Source: Flavobacteriaceae bacterium bin25
Lineage (GTDB): Bacteria > Bacteroidota > Bacteroidia > Flavobacteriales > Flavobacteriaceae
Reading direction: 5' to 3'
Assembly: GCA_002238525.1 (NCBI GenBank)
Contig: MPMN01000032.1
Span: 1 to 35,458, forward strand
Length of the DNA stretch: 35,458 nt
Position numbers and translations under genes: made by a program. Below the pieces are notes generated by a model. That model was not told the DNA's origin and made no database searches. It worked only from the letters and a program-made list of their open reading frames with translations. Shown piece by piece: positions 1-9,533 of this stretch (the first letter of the stretch is position 1; every line of letters begins with the position of its first letter).

Positions 1-280
1 CTCTAGGTGCAAGCAACTTGGGGATGCCTAGTTTCTTGATCATATGCAGTACCACAGCTACATGACCGTGTGGTTTACTGCTGATCAGCGTGAAGGCATC
101 TTCAATGGACTTGACCACGATTCCTCCACTGAAGAGTTCTTTGATTTGTAGAATGATCGGTAGAGGAAGTTTGGTGATATTAACGATAGTGGTTTTGACG
201 GATTTACCGTTGACCCATTTGGACTCACGGATGAGCCATGTGGGCTTGGATTTTCGGTTTGGTATTCGAGATACGTACAT
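1..280 (-). CDS. IS1634-family transposase, N-terminal part (runs off window)
   Basis: The first 93 residues read leftward from an ATG at 278-280 and continue past the window edge with no stop. The opening MYVSRIPNRKSKPTWLIRES, followed by a 'VNGKSVKTTIVNITKLP' stretch, matches the usual start of IS1634/IS4-superfamily transposases (MYxxxxPNRxSxPxxLLRESxxxxGKxKxRTxANLSxLP). The conserved catalytic core lies outside the window, so activity cannot be judged. No good ribosome-binding site is visible. A C-terminal piece of the same family lies at the other end of the window (from about 35237). I cannot tell whether the two come from the same type of element. Family call is from memory of the N-terminal pattern. 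Confidence 0.72.
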   Translation of the reverse strand, partial: MYVSRIPNRKSKPTWLIRESKWVNGKSVKTTIVNITKLPLPIILQIKELFSGGIVVKSIEDAFTLISSKPHGHVAVVLHMIKKLGIPKLLAPR

Positions 281-921
281 GGGTAGGTAATAAAATTTTA
301 ATGGTTATACATATAGGTATCAAATATAGGAATTAATTTGATAAAAAAGGCTTTATTGGATGATTTTCTAAGAAATTTCTATTCATTTATACATGGGCAG
401 CAAATTTCGGGTAAAATTCCTTAGAATATACATATAAAACACATATAAACATCTAAAAATCGGTAAAAAAGAGTCGAAATCCCTAGAAAACCCTCAAAAA
501 TCAATGAAAAAAGCCGAAATTTGAACAAATTTCTTCCTGAAATCAATCAAAAAAAGCCATATCAGGAAAAAATAGGGGGGAGTCATAAGAATGGTCATAA
601 GTCGCTGTATCTCAACTGGTGATCGTGAATGTCAATAAAACAAATACAAAAAACTTTCTCATTTACATACCTCTTTCAATCCAATCAACGAGATTACATT
701 ATAATACTTTTCAGTAGAATTATAAACATCAGTTTCAGTGATTATCTCTCCTAGACCATAAATACATTTACCAAGAATGTCATTTACAAGTTGAGAAATC
801 GTAACCTAAAATGGAAATTTCTAATCAGTTTGTTATGGAAGCTGTGATCAACTCAACCCATGATGGATGATTTATATAAGAATACACATTTTAAATTTTG
901 AAACATCTTATAGCAAAATAA
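281..921. other. gene-free flank of the IS1634-type element
   Basis: No credible coding frame is present on either strand. The stretch is very AT-rich, with many A-runs, and carries two close copies of GTCATAAG at about 580-602. Part of it is probably the leader and end of the insertion element whose transposase starts at 280. I could not locate the element's terminal repeat because its other end is outside the window. Confidence 0.5.
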
Positions 922-1575
922 CTATTGAGATTTTCTATGATCAGATAGAAACTTTTCAAGTCCAATGTCCGTTAGTGGATGCTTAAGTAAACCCTTAATA
1001 GCACTTAATGGACTTGTTATCACATCAGCACCTATTTTGGCACAGTTCACTATGTGCATCGTGTGTCGGATGGAAGCAGCAAGAATCTCCGTCTGGAAAC
1101 CATAATTATCATAAACCTCACGGATTTCTTCAATTAACCCAAGTCCATCAGTAGAAATATCATCTAGTCTACCAATGAAAGGAGATACATAAGTCGCTCC
1201 TGCCTTGGCAGCTAGTAATGCTTGACCGACAGAAAAAACTAATGTACAATTGGTACGAATGCCATGATCAGAAAAATACCTTAAAGCCCTTACTCCTTGT
1301 TCAATCATAGGAACTTTTACCACAATCTGAGGGTGAATCTCTACCAAAGCCTTACCCTCATTGATGATTCCCTGATAGTCTACAGATATGACTTCAGCAG
1401 ACACATCTCCAGTTACAATATCACAGATTGCCTTGTAATGATTGATGACATTTTGATTTCCCTTGATACCCTCTTTAGCCATTAGGGAAGGGTTGGTGGT
1501 TACCCCATCAAGACAACCCAGTTGCTGGGCTTCGGCTATTTGGTCTAGATTTGCTGTGTCAATAAAGAATTTCAT
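922..1575 (-). CDS. transaldolase / fructose-6-phosphate aldolase-like protein
   Basis: A complete 217-residue protein of the small (TalC/FSA-type) transaldolase family, a cytosolic TIM barrel that moves or cleaves dihydroxyacetone units through a lysine Schiff base. Visible signatures are the N-terminal [13 protein letters not shown], the GVTTNPSL motif at about 24-31, and the catalytic lysine K87 within VVKVPM. Length is normal for the family. This subfamily is usually annotated 'fructose-6-phosphate aldolase' or 'transaldolase', and sequence reading does not decide between the two activities. It starts only 7 bases after the stop of the upstream SDR gene, so the two are probably co-transcribed. 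A role in the non-oxidative pentose phosphate pathway is the family expectation. Confidence 0.93.
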   Translation of the reverse strand: MKFFIDTANLDQIAEAQQLGCLDGVTTNPSLMAKEGIKGNQNVINHYKAICDIVTGDVSAEVISVDYQGIINEGKALVEIHPQIVVKVPMIEQGVRALRYFSDHGIRTNCTLVFSVGQALLAAKAGATYVSPFIGRLDDISTDGLGLIEEIREVYDNYGFQTEILAASIRHTMHIVNCAKIGADVITSPLSAIKGLLKHPLTDIGLEKFLSDHRKSQ

Positions 1576-1582
1576 GGTCTAA

Positions 1583-2392
1583 TTAGTGTAATTTATAGTG
1601 ATTCTTCAATAATTTTTCATAGGTTTTCGAGGGCAATAAATCCTTGAGGACTATAGACAATTTTTGCATCGGTGGTCCAACCCGGTAATGAACTTTAGGA
1701 TTTCTCTTTTTTATTATTTGATGAACTTTTTTAGCCACCTCTATCGGATTACCCCCACCATCAACATCTTGATTAATTTGTTTATGAATCCTGGTATAAG
1801 TCTCATGATAAGACGAAGATTCGGGTACTTCAACCTTAATTCTTCGGTTTGTAATTGGAGTTGCAAAAGATCCAGGGGCTAAAGTGGAAACCCGTATTCC
1901 AAATTCTGCTACTTCTAGCCTCAGGGACTCAGTCAGCTTATCAAGTGCAGCTTTAGAAGATGAATAAACGCCTCGATAAGGTAACCCCATATAACCAGCA
2001 ATTGAAGAAATATTTAAGATAAATCCTTTTTTTGCCTCACGCATATGTGGTAAAACCTCTTGAATAACTGAAATTACGCCAAAACAATTAGTTTCAAAAA
2101 GCCTACTCACCTGCTGATGATTAACCAATTCTAAGGGACCAACAATGCCTAATCCAGCATTACAAATCAATACATCAATCTTGTTGCTTTTGCTAATTAT
2201 TTTTTTAACACATCTACTAATAGAATCTTTATCCAATACATCCAGAGGTAAAAGCGAAAATTCATTTAATTCAGGATAATTATTGGGATTTCGAGAAGTA
2301 CCATAAACGGTATAGCCCTTTTCTGTCAAAAAACGTGCAGTTGTCAAACCCAAACCCGATGAGGCTCCAGTAATTAAAACAACTTCAGGCAT
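1583..2392 (-). CDS. short-chain dehydrogenase/reductase (SDR) family oxidoreductase
   Basis: A 269-residue classical SDR enzyme, an NAD(P)-dependent Rossmann oxidoreductase. It shows the nucleotide-binding TGASSGLG at 8-15, the structural NAG at 78-80, a catalytic serine in NISS (129-130) and the YxxxK pair Y143/K147. An Arg at position 34 after the second strand (GTSRNP) would suit NADPH. The C-terminal extension, rich in basic residues, resembles SDRs annotated as ketoreductases or sphinganine-reductase-like enzymes, but the substrate cannot be read from the sequence. The start codon ATG lies 15 bases from the end of the SRP RNA, so the gene may be read through from the SRP promoter. The transaldolase gene follows after 7 bases. 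Confidence 0.92.
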   Translation of the reverse strand: MPEVVLITGASSGLGLTTARFLTEKGYTVYGTSRNPNNYPELNEFSLLPLDVLDKDSISRCVKKIISKSNKIDVLICNAGLGIVGPLELVNHQQVSRLFETNCFGVISVIQEVLPHMREAKKGFILNISSIAGYMGLPYRGVYSSSKAALDKLTESLRLEVAEFGIRVSTLAPGSFATPITNRRIKVEVPESSSYHETYTRIHKQINQDVDGGGNPIEVAKKVHQIIKKRNPKVHYRVGPPMQKLSIVLKDLLPSKTYEKLLKNHYKLH

Positions 2393-2406
2393 ATGTTATA
2401 AAAAGA

Positions 2407-2502
2407 GGCAAGCTCCCTGCATCACACCGCTACGACCACCTACCCTTGCTGCGTTCCCACCCTGGGGGGGATTCGGCAGGAGCTGGTTGTGCAGAACTTG
2501 CC
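2407..2502 (-). ncRNA. ffs: signal recognition particle RNA, small bacterial type (4.5S)
   Basis: Read leftward, the sequence has the SRP RNA domain IV core: CCCAGG, then a GGTGGGAACGCAGCAAGGG segment (2443-2465) with the asymmetric loop and apical GGGAA-type turn bound by Ffh. The two ends pair to close the helix: GGCAAG at 2497-2502 with CTTGCC at 2407-2412, extended by UUCUGC against GCAGGGAG. The 96-nt length suits the small bacterial form. A T-rich run follows the 3' end (2399-2404), and a -7 promoter element sits just before the 5' end. The RNA binds Ffh and helps deliver membrane proteins co-translationally. Confidence 0.93.
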
Positions 2503-2506
2503 AAGG

Positions 2507-2533
2507 CAAATTTAAGAGTTTATAGATATTCAA
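2507..2533 (-). promoter_or_regulatory. Bacteroidota-type promoter of the SRP RNA
   Basis: On the minus strand a perfect TAnnTTTG element (TAAATTTG, 2507-2514) lies 4 bases before the predicted RNA start near 2502. A TTG (-33 element) at 2531-2533 is 16 bases upstream. This matches the known TTG-N(17-23)-TAnnTTTG promoter of this phylum apart from slightly short spacing. The agreement with the helix-defined 5' end makes it convincing. Confidence 0.7.
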
Positions 2534-2546
2534 AAGACCTATTTAT

Positions 2547-2554
2547 TAAATTTG
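2547..2554 (+). promoter_or_regulatory. possible -7 element directly before the glutaminyl cyclase start
   Basis: TAAATTTG is a perfect TAnnTTTG element ending 6 bases before the ATG at 2561. If used, the transcript would start at or next to the start codon, giving a leaderless or nearly leaderless mRNA. No good TTG -33 element is visible at the right distance, so this is weak on its own. The same element and spacing occur before the YggS-family gene at 17742. Confidence 0.35.
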
Positions 2555-2560
2555 ACTCCC

Positions 2561-3592
2561 ATGAAATCGTTTCGACTAAGTGTTGTACCACTATTATTTC
2601 TTGCTCTCTTTACTTGTAAAGACAATAGAAATAATCCACTAAATATAGATGTTCCAAACGCTGGAAGACTATCCTGGGGAGATACACTTAATATCAAGAT
2701 AAAAAAAACTTCATTTGAACTAGATTCAATCAAATTTGAACTCAACGGAAAACCAATAAATCCTCCACTTTTATTAACAGATGAGCCACTTGGTGAACAA
2801 ACAATTAAAGCGATAGGTTATATCAATGGAAAAAACTACATAAGAGAAAAAAAAATTGACATTTTTTCAGACACTACTCCTAAATTGTTTGGGTATGAAA
2901 TACTAAATTCCTTTCCACACGATCCAACGGCATATACTCAAGGTCTAGAGTTTCATGGAGATACTCTATACGAAAGCACTGGATTACGAGGAGAATCAAC
3001 ATTGAGAAAAGTAGACTACAAGACTGGTCAGGTTTTAAGAAACATACCTTTAGATAAATCCTACTTTGGCGAGGGAATCACTATCTATGATAATCGAATC
3101 ATTCAGTTGACCTGGACTTCCAAAATTGGGTTTGTATATGATTTAGAAACTTTGGGATTAAAGAGTTCCTTTGACTATGATATCAGTAAAGAAGGATGGG
3201 GACTTTGTAGTGATGGAAAGTATCTATATAAGTCTGATGGGTCAAATAACATTTGGATTTTAGATAAAGAAACCTTCATAGAAACAGGCGACAAAATACA
3301 AGCCACCACAAATAGAACCTTAATAAATAAATTAAACGAATTAGAGTGTCATGATGGCTACATTTATGCTAATACCTATCAACAAGATCGTGAGGTGGTA
3401 GTCATAATAGACTCAAGGACAGGTCAGGTAAAGGGTTTAGTAAATTTTGAGGGTTTAAAAGATTTGGTTGACCCAGACACTAATCCGGATGTCCTAAATG
3501 GAATTGCTTATCACCAAAATAGAGGGACTTTTTTTGTGACAGGAAAAAATTGGGATAAGCTATTTGAAATTAAAGTTATTCCCAGAGAATAA
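2561..3592 (+). CDS. glutaminyl-peptide cyclotransferase (plant/bacterial type), lipoprotein
   Basis: A 343-residue lipoprotein with a signal peptide ending in the lipobox LALFTC, so it is probably anchored to a membrane outside the cytoplasm. The body from about residue 115 (NSFPHDPTAYTQGLEFHGD, then a GLRGESTLR motif) is the glutamine cyclotransferase beta-propeller family (PF05096). These enzymes turn N-terminal glutamine into pyroglutamate. Later landmarks are FGEGITI, LTWTS, GWGLCSDGKYLYKSDGS and NELECHDGYIYAN, all typical. The N-terminal 110 residues look like an Ig-like extension, often present in Bacteroidota homologues. I chose the ATG at 2561 over the TTG 9 bases upstream because it leaves a standard signal peptide. 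It diverges from the SRP RNA. Confidence 0.9.
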   Translation: MKSFRLSVVPLLFLALFTCKDNRNNPLNIDVPNAGRLSWGDTLNIKIKKTSFELDSIKFELNGKPINPPLLLTDEPLGEQTIKAIGYINGKNYIREKKIDIFSDTTPKLFGYEILNSFPHDPTAYTQGLEFHGDTLYESTGLRGESTLRKVDYKTGQVLRNIPLDKSYFGEGITIYDNRIIQLTWTSKIGFVYDLETLGLKSSFDYDISKEGWGLCSDGKYLYKSDGSNNIWILDKETFIETGDKIQATTNRTLINKLNELECHDGYIYANTYQQDREVVVIIDSRTGQVKGLVNFEGLKDLVDPDTNPDVLNGIAYHQNRGTFFVTGKNWDKLFEIKVIPRE

Positions 3593-3703
3593 TTTTAATC
3601 TGTTTATCATTTATCCTCCGATTGCAATCTAACTAAACTATCAAGAGTCAATCGCAACATATAGTAAACCTCCTTATGACATTTAATTCTACAGTCTAAA
3701 TCC

Positions 3704-3745
3704 CAAAAAAACCTCACTGATCCCGAACCTTGGATCAATGAGGTT
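3704..3745 (-). terminator. rho-independent terminator of the amidohydrolase gene
   Basis: A strong hairpin is formed by AACCTCAcTGATCC (3710-3723) and GGATCAaTGAGGTT (3732-3745), 13 of 14 pairs with an 8-base loop. On the minus strand it is followed at once by seven T residues (3705-3711 on the plus strand are A). It lies 44 bases beyond the stop of the leftward gene at 3789. It could also stop the converging glutaminyl cyclase transcript. Confidence 0.88.
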
Positions 3746-3788
3746 GCAAAACAAACACAGAAAAACGGTCTATTATATCAACATACAT

Positions 3789-5066
3789 TTAGTGGTTGAC
3801 ATATATATCACCATCTTTCATCACAAAGGTAATATTTTGAAGTGTTTCGACATTATCTAACGCATTTTCATCCGAGGCAACTATATCTGCAAAATAGCCA
3901 GGAGCGATTTTGCCAATATAGTCTTCCTGGTCTAAGAGTTTTGCAGCAGTTATTGTAGCCGATTGAATCGATTCTGCTACAGGCATTCCAGCTTCAACCA
4001 TATAATAAAATTCTTTTGCGTTTTCCCCATGTTTAAAAACTCCTGCATCTGTACCAAAGACAATTGGCACTCCCCTTTTGTATGCTTTACCGAATGTATC
4101 TTGAATTAAAGATCCTATCAATAAAGCTTTTGGTACGATGACCTGGGGATAATATCCGGGGATTTCAGCATTTCTAGCTACAGCTTTTCCGGCAGTGATA
4201 GTTGGCACCAGATAGGCATTTTTTTCAATCATTAAATCCATTGTTCTAGTACTCATCATGGTACCGTGTTCGATTGTTGTTACTCCAGCACGTACTGCTC
4301 TGGCCATTCCTTCATCTCCATGAGCATGTGCCGCGACCTTCATGCCATAATCATTAGCCGTTGTAACGATAGCCCTTATTTCGTCTTCCTCAAATTGCGG
4401 ATTTTGTCCACTTTTCGCTACACTTAGCACACCTCCTGTAGCGGTGATTTTTATCCAATCTGCACCATTCTTATATCTCTGTCGAACTGCTTTTTTGGCA
4501 TCAGCTATCGAATTAACAACACCTTCTCTAGGACCTGGATCGCCTTGTAAATCCAATCTATATCCATTGGTAGGATCTCCATGACCTCCAGTTGTGGCCA
4601 AGGTTTTCTCAGAAGTAAAGATTCTTGGTCCAATCACTTTGCCTGCATTTATGGCGTTTCTTAAGGCGACATTTACACCGGTTCCTCCAATATCCCGAAC
4701 GGTTGTAAATCCAGCATACAAGGTGGTTTTGGCATAGACAGTTGAATTAAATGCTAAATCTGCAGGGTTCAGTTGAAACCGCTGCAAATATATCTTGGGA
4801 TTACTTTCCGACTCAATATGGACATGCATATCAACAAACCCTGGATAAAGGGTTTTTTCTTTCAAATCTATAATTTGGACATCTTCCTCAGTTGGGTTTA
4901 TGTATCCATTCTCAACACTCTCAATTAGATTTTGATTGACAATAATGGTTTGTTCTACGTCAATTTCCCCGTTCTCGCTATTAAAAACTTTTCCTGCATG
5001 GATATAGGTTATTTGGGCAACTAAAATCCCTGGAATCATACATATTCCGAAAAAAATACTTTTCAT
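3789..5066 (-). CDS. secreted metal-dependent amidohydrolase (imidazolonepropionase/prolidase-like)
   Basis: A 425-residue amidohydrolase-superfamily enzyme with an N-terminal signal peptide (MKSIFFGICMIPGILVAQ), hence probably periplasmic. The metal site is complete: HxH at H81/H83 in GFVDMHVH, the likely carboxylated lysine K206 in KITATGG, HAH at H247/H249, EHGTMM with H267, and D340 in VFGTDAG. This set matches the branch often annotated 'Xaa-Pro dipeptidase' or 'imidazolonepropionase-like amidohydrolase', whose members cleave dipeptides or small amides. The true substrate is not readable. It is a single gene with its own downstream terminator and is separated by 135 bases from glyA upstream. 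Confidence 0.9.
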   Translation of the reverse strand: MKSIFFGICMIPGILVAQITYIHAGKVFNSENGEIDVEQTIIVNQNLIESVENGYINPTEEDVQIIDLKEKTLYPGFVDMHVHIESESNPKIYLQRFQLNPADLAFNSTVYAKTTLYAGFTTVRDIGGTGVNVALRNAINAGKVIGPRIFTSEKTLATTGGHGDPTNGYRLDLQGDPGPREGVVNSIADAKKAVRQRYKNGADWIKITATGGVLSVAKSGQNPQFEEDEIRAIVTTANDYGMKVAAHAHGDEGMARAVRAGVTTIEHGTMMSTRTMDLMIEKNAYLVPTITAGKAVARNAEIPGYYPQVIVPKALLIGSLIQDTFGKAYKRGVPIVFGTDAGVFKHGENAKEFYYMVEAGMPVAESIQSATITAAKLLDQEDYIGKIAPGYFADIVASDENALDNVETLQNITFVMKDGDIYVNH

Positions 5067-5201
5067 ACGTTATTTTTATTTGGTTAAAAATACACTTTAT
5101 TCTAAATTAATTCATGTAGATGAATCAAATTATTAACAGATGATTAAAACGAAATTAATCCTCTTATAATCCAAAAATTTAACTTCTACCAATCAGGATA
5201 G

Positions 5202-6470
5202 TCATGCAAACAAAGGAAATGGCGAAATAAATTCACGTACCTCATGACCAATTAAGTCTAGTTTTGATTCATTATTTATGGAGTTAAGTGCTCTATCAAT
5301 AAAATGAACAATCTGATCCATATGATTTTCTTCAAGACCTCTGGTAGTAATAGCTGGCGTTCCGATTCTAATACCTGATGTGACAAAAGGTGATTTATCA
5401 TCAAATGGCACCATATTTTTATTTACCGTAATATCAACTCGCTCCAAAACAGCTTCGGCATCCTTACCAGTAATTTCTTTATTTCTCAAATCTATTAGCA
5501 TCAAATGATTGTCTGTGCCGCCCGATACAAGGTTGTAGCCTCTTTTTAAAAAAGACTGGGCCATTGATTTAGCATTTTTTTGAATCTGGATTGTGTAGTC
5601 CCTAAATTCATCTGTTTGAGCTTCTTTGAACGCTACGGCTTTAGCTGCTATTGAATGAACTAATGGTCCACCCTGATTGCCGGGGAAAACTGCCATATTG
5701 ATCAGATGAGACATTTTTCTTAAGTTACCATTTCTAAATCTTAGTCCTAAGGGATTCTCATAATCAGTCCCTATCAATATGATTCCACCGCGAGGACCAC
5801 GAAGAGTTTTGTGGGTAGTAGTTGTCACAATATGACAATGCGGAAAAGGGTTATTTAATAATCCCATTGCAATCAAACCAGCAGGATGAGAAATATCAGC
5901 AAGTAAGGTAGCTCCTACCTTATCGGCAATGGTTCTAAATGCTTCATAGTCAATATCGCGAGGATATGCTGAAGCTCCGGCTATGATCAGTTTTGGTTTT
6001 ACCTCTGAAGCGGTTTTTTCTAAAGCATCATAATCTATATAATTGGTTTTTTGATCAACACCATAAAAATGGGCATCATATAGTAAACCAGAAAAATTCA
6101 CAGGAGAACCATGAGTAAGATGACCTCCATGAGAGAGATCGAAACCCAGAATAGGATCATGGGGCTTTAATAAAGATGCAAATACTGCGGTATTTGCTTG
6201 AGAACCAGAATGAGGTTGGACATTAGCAAATGAAACATTGAATAATTCTTTTGCTCTAGCAATAGCTAGTTGCTCTATCTGATCTATTATCTGACACCCA
6301 CCATAATACCGCTTACCGGGATATCCTTCAGCATATTTATTAGTCAATACAGAACCCGTTGCATCAAGGACATTTTGAGATGTAAAATTTTCAGAAGCAA
6401 TCAGCTCAATACCATTGGTCTGCCTTGCTTTTTCTGTTTCAATAAGAGAAAAAACTTCTTTGTCAATCAC
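5202..6470 (-). CDS. glyA: serine hydroxymethyltransferase
   Basis: A full-length (422 residues) cytosolic PLP enzyme converting serine plus tetrahydrofolate to glycine plus 5,10-methylene-THF, the main source of one-carbon units for purine and thymidylate synthesis. Signatures are [11 protein letters not shown] near the N-terminus, [14 protein letters not shown] at about 45-58, the PLP lysine K221 within [14 protein letters not shown], and the C-terminal [12 protein letters not shown]. The start is GTG at 6468-6470. No in-frame ATG gives a family-like N-terminus, so the GTG is probably genuine. A -7 promoter element lies 25 bases upstream. Confidence 0.97.
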   Translation of the reverse strand: MIDKEVFSLIETEKARQTNGIELIASENFTSQNVLDATGSVLTNKYAEGYPGKRYYGGCQIIDQIEQLAIARAKELFNVSFANVQPHSGSQANTAVFASLLKPHDPILGFDLSHGGHLTHGSPVNFSGLLYDAHFYGVDQKTNYIDYDALEKTASEVKPKLIIAGASAYPRDIDYEAFRTIADKVGATLLADISHPAGLIAMGLLNNPFPHCHIVTTTTHKTLRGPRGGIILIGTDYENPLGLRFRNGNLRKMSHLINMAVFPGNQGGPLVHSIAAKAVAFKEAQTDEFRDYTIQIQKNAKSMAQSFLKRGYNLVSGGTDNHLMLIDLRNKEITGKDAEAVLERVDITVNKNMVPFDDKSPFVTSGIRIGTPAITTRGLEENHMDQIVHFIDRALNSINNESKLDLIGHEVREFISPFPLFA

Positions 6471-6495
6471 AAAAAATAATTATACGTTGATGGGG

Positions 6496-6503
6496 CAAAA
6501 GTA
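6496..6503 (-). promoter_or_regulatory. -7 element of the glyA promoter
   Basis: On the minus strand TACTTTTG followed by CCCCATCA matches the TAnnTTTG element. It sits 25 bases upstream of the glyA GTG. A TTG lies 15 bases further upstream (6519-6521), closer than the usual spacing, so only the -7 element is well supported. The identical octamer TACTTTTG precedes purK. Confidence 0.5.
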
Positions 6504-6820
6504 AATATTTGAAAGCCTCAATTTTTAGTCTTTTTCTAATGAAGTCTTAAAAACTTATTATATAGCAAATTCGGAATTCAAAATGATTTTATTCTTTGCT
6601 GACTATTTACTCTGATATAGCTTATTTTTAGTTCACTAATGTGCGAATAAACCTACAAACAACTTGAAGTATATCTTATAAGTAATTGATGAATAGTATT
6701 ATTTGCAAGTAAAAACACACTGACAAAATGTCTTAAATGTTTATTGGTACAATAATTGAGTTGACATATTTGGTAGAATTATTTTACTAACATGAGTATA
6801 GTCGAAAAAATTGAGATAAA
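6504..6820. other. intergenic region between divergent glyA and clpB
   Basis: No gene. On the plus strand a near-match to the -7 element (CATATTTG, 6765-6772) has a TTG 18 bases upstream (6744-6746). This could be the clpB promoter, with a leader of about 45 bases. I saw no CIRCE-type inverted repeat (TTAGCACTC-N9-GAGTGCTAA), so there is no sign of HrcA control. Confidence 0.4.
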
Positions 6821-9424
6821 ATGGATTTTAACAATTTGACCATTAAGGTCCAAGAGGTTATTAGCGAATCCGATGAGTTAGCCCGAACAATGAACCATCA
6901 GGAGACAAAAGCTGAACATCTTTTGAGTGCAATGATTAGTGCTGATAGTCACATTCTTCCGACAGTTTTAAAAAAAATTGGCATTGATCTAAATCGAATC
7001 AAAGAGCAAAACGACCAATTATTAAAAAAAATACCCATTGTATATGGTCAAGAGAGCCAGTTTTCCGAAGAGTTCTATCATTTGATGGTTGGTGCTTCGA
7101 CGCTTGCAGAAGATCGTGGTGATCAATATGTAACTATTGGGCATTTGCTAGAAGCCTTGTTTGATTCAAATACAGAAGTAGGGAAAATGCTTAAGATTCA
7201 AGGCGTTAGAAAACGATTTTTGACTAAAGCTTTAGAGGAAATCATGAGTGGAGAAAAGGTATCATCGGCAAATGCTGAATCCAATTATAAAGCGTTGGAT
7301 AAATTTGCTAGAAATCTCAATCAGCTAGCTTCGGAAAACAAACTAGACCCCGTAATAGGACGGGAAGATGAAATTCGACGCTTGTTACAAATTATTTCTC
7401 GGAGGACTAAAAACAATCCTATTTTGGTTGGAGAGCCCGGGACTGGTAAAACGGCTATTGCCGAAGGACTTGCTCATCGAATAATCAATGGTGATGTGCC
7501 AGAAAACTTAAAGGAAAAGGTGGTTTATGCATTAGATATGGGAAGTCTTATTGCTGGAGCTAAGTACCAAGGTGATTTTGAAGAAAGACTAAAAAGTGTC
7601 ATTAAAGAAGTAATCAAAAGTGATGGTACGATTATTTTATTCATTGATGAAATCCATACTCTTGTTGGAGCAGGAGCACATTCGGGGGCAATGGATGCCG
7701 CAAATATTTTAAAGCCGGAATTAGCCAGGGGTAGTCTCCGAGCTATCGGAGCAACAACATTAGATGAGTTTCAGAAGTATTTTGAAAAAGATAAAGCTCT
7801 AGAAAGGAGATTTCAAAAGGTCATCGTTGATGAGCCTTCAGTTGAGGATGCCATTTCTATTTTGAGAGGCATCAAAGAAAAATATGAAACCCATCACAAA
7901 GTCCGCATTCAAGATGATGCAATAATTGGTGCGGTGAAATTATCCAATAGATATATTTCCAATAGATTTTTACCTGACAAGGCCATTGACCTGATAGATG
8001 AGGCAGCATCTAGGTTGAGATTAGAAATCAATTCAAAACCAGAGGTATTAGATTCATTAGACCGAAAAATTCGACAATTAGAAATTGAACTTGCCGCAAT
8101 AGTTCGTGAGGGTGATAAGCACAAAATAGATCGAATCAATAATTCCTTAGCTGAATTAAAGGAAGAAAGGGGAGAATTATATTCCCGATGGAGTAAAGAG
8201 AAGGAATTAGTAGATCAGATCCAGTCTTCGAAAGAACATATTGAAAATTTAAAGCAAAGAGCCATAAAGTATGAAAGGGAGGGAGACTATGCCAAGGTTG
8301 CTGAAATTCGTTATGGTAAGTTAAAACAACAGCAGGTTCAGTTGGAAAATATCCAGTCTCAGATTGCAGAAATCAAATCTGGAGACCCTATGATTACAGA
8401 GGAAGTCGTCTATGCGGACATAGCTGAAATAGTTGCTAAATGGACAGGAATTCCTGTAGCAAAGCTTCTTCAGACCGAAAAGGAAAAACTACTTTCATTA
8501 GAAGATCATATATATAAAAGATTGGTTGGACAAGATGAAGCTGTACGAAAAGTTTGTGATGCTGTTCGCAGGAGCCGAGCTGGACTTCAAGATGCCAATA
8601 AGCCTATTGGTAGTTTTCTCTTTTTAGGAACTACAGGTGTAGGTAAAACAGAACTTGCCAGGTCTTTGGCTGAAGTTCTATTTGATGACGAGCGAAATAT
8701 GACACGCATTGACATGAGCGAATACCAGGAACGGCATTCGGTAAGCAGATTGGTTGGTGCACCTCCGGGATATGTTGGATATGATGAAGGAGGTCAACTT
8801 ACAGAAGCTGTAAGGCGAAAAGCATATTCAGTAATTCTGCTGGATGAAATTGAGAAGGCTCATCCTAATGTGTTTAATGTCTTATTACAGGTTTTGGATG
8901 AAGGTAGGTTGACTGACAATAAGGGAAGGCTTGCCAACTTTAGAAACTCTATCATCATCATGACCAGCAATTTGGGTTCAGAATTGATTATGGAATCATT
9001 CAGCAAATTTTTACATATTGAAGATGCTGAAAGGGATGCAAGTGGGAAGGTATTGAATTTATTAAAGCGAACTATTCGTCCAGAATTTTTAAATCGAATT
9101 GATGATATTGTCATGTTTTCTCCATTGTTTATTGAAGATATTGAAAAAATTGTAGACATACAGATTGATCGAATCATCCATAAGCTCAAGGGGAATTTAA
9201 TTTTTCAGGTTTCTGCAGAAGCTCGGAGAAAACTTGCTGAGGTGGGTTATGATCCTGAGTATGGTGCCCGACCTATTAAAAGGATAATTGAGCGGCAAAT
9301 ACTGAATCCTTTGAGCAAAGAACTATTGAGGAATCCAGAACTAAATAAAGGTAGAGTACTAATTTATTACCAGAACGACAAATTTTCAATCCGAAAATTG
9401 GAGTTGATTCAGGATCATGACTAG
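6821..9424 (+). CDS. clpB: ATP-dependent disaggregase ClpB
   Basis: An 867-residue Hsp100 chaperone that rescues aggregated proteins with DnaK. Domains in order are the Clp N-terminal repeat domain (about 1-145), the first AAA+ module with Walker A GEPGTGKT at 204-211 and Walker B LFIDEIH, and a long coiled-coil middle domain (about 405-530). This middle domain separates ClpB from ClpA and ClpC. The second AAA+ module has GTTGVGKT at 603-610, the pore loop GYVGYDEGG and [10 protein letters not shown], then the C-terminal ClpB D2-small domain. Length is normal and all motifs are intact. There is no ClpP-binding loop signature (IGF/L) that I could see, as expected. A hairpin terminator follows about 60 bases after the stop. 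Confidence 0.97.
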   Translation: MDFNNLTIKVQEVISESDELARTMNHQETKAEHLLSAMISADSHILPTVLKKIGIDLNRIKEQNDQLLKKIPIVYGQESQFSEEFYHLMVGASTLAEDRGDQYVTIGHLLEALFDSNTEVGKMLKIQGVRKRFLTKALEEIMSGEKVSSANAESNYKALDKFARNLNQLASENKLDPVIGREDEIRRLLQIISRRTKNNPILVGEPGTGKTAIAEGLAHRIINGDVPENLKEKVVYALDMGSLIAGAKYQGDFEERLKSVIKEVIKSDGTIILFIDEIHTLVGAGAHSGAMDAANILKPELARGSLRAIGATTLDEFQKYFEKDKALERRFQKVIVDEPSVEDAISILRGIKEKYETHHKVRIQDDAIIGAVKLSNRYISNRFLPDKAIDLIDEAASRLRLEINSKPEVLDSLDRKIRQLEIELAAIVREGDKHKIDRINNSLAELKEERGELYSRWSKEKELVDQIQSSKEHIENLKQRAIKYEREGDYAKVAEIRYGKLKQQQVQLENIQSQIAEIKSGDPMITEEVVYADIAEIVAKWTGIPVAKLLQTEKEKLLSLEDHIYKRLVGQDEAVRKVCDAVRRSRAGLQDANKPIGSFLFLGTTGVGKTELARSLAEVLFDDERNMTRIDMSEYQERHSVSRLVGAPPGYVGYDEGGQLTEAVRRKAYSVILLDEIEKAHPNVFNVLLQVLDEGRLTDNKGRLANFRNSIIIMTSNLGSELIMESFSKFLHIEDAERDASGKVLNLLKRTIRPEFLNRIDDIVMFSPLFIEDIEKIVDIQIDRIIHKLKGNLIFQVSAEARRKLAEVGYDPEYGARPIKRIIERQILNPLSKELLRNPELNKGRVLIYYQNDKFSIRKLELIQDHD

Positions 9425-9487
9425 AAGAAAAATGTTTGCCCTTTCTCAACTAGGTTGATTAGATACTTTTGTGGAACTTAAAGATCG

Positions 9488-9526
9488 TGTGAAATCTCTT
9501 GTGAATTTCACATCTTAGGTTTTTCT
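9488..9526 (+). terminator. probable terminator after clpB
   Basis: TGTGAAAT (9488-9495) pairs with ATTTCACA (9505-9512), 8 perfect base pairs with a 9-base loop, followed by a T-rich run (GTTTTTCTC, 9518-9526). It lies 64 bases past the clpB stop and only 8 bases before the smpB start. It might therefore also act as an attenuator-like structure in a clpB-smpB read-through transcript. Confidence 0.6.
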
Positions 9527-9533
9527 CTTGAGC

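Noticed and set aside
90-290. 66-residue plus-strand ORF at the left edge
   Set aside because: It is the complement of the IS1634-type transposase start, which has the clear family motif.
580-602. Two GTCATAAG copies as an operator
   Set aside because: Too short and without a nearby gene start. Expected by chance in AT-rich DNA.
6744-6772. Sigma-70-style TTGACA (6761-6766) before clpB
   Set aside because: No TATAAT-like hexamer lies 16-18 bases downstream, and Bacteroidota use a different promoter consensus.
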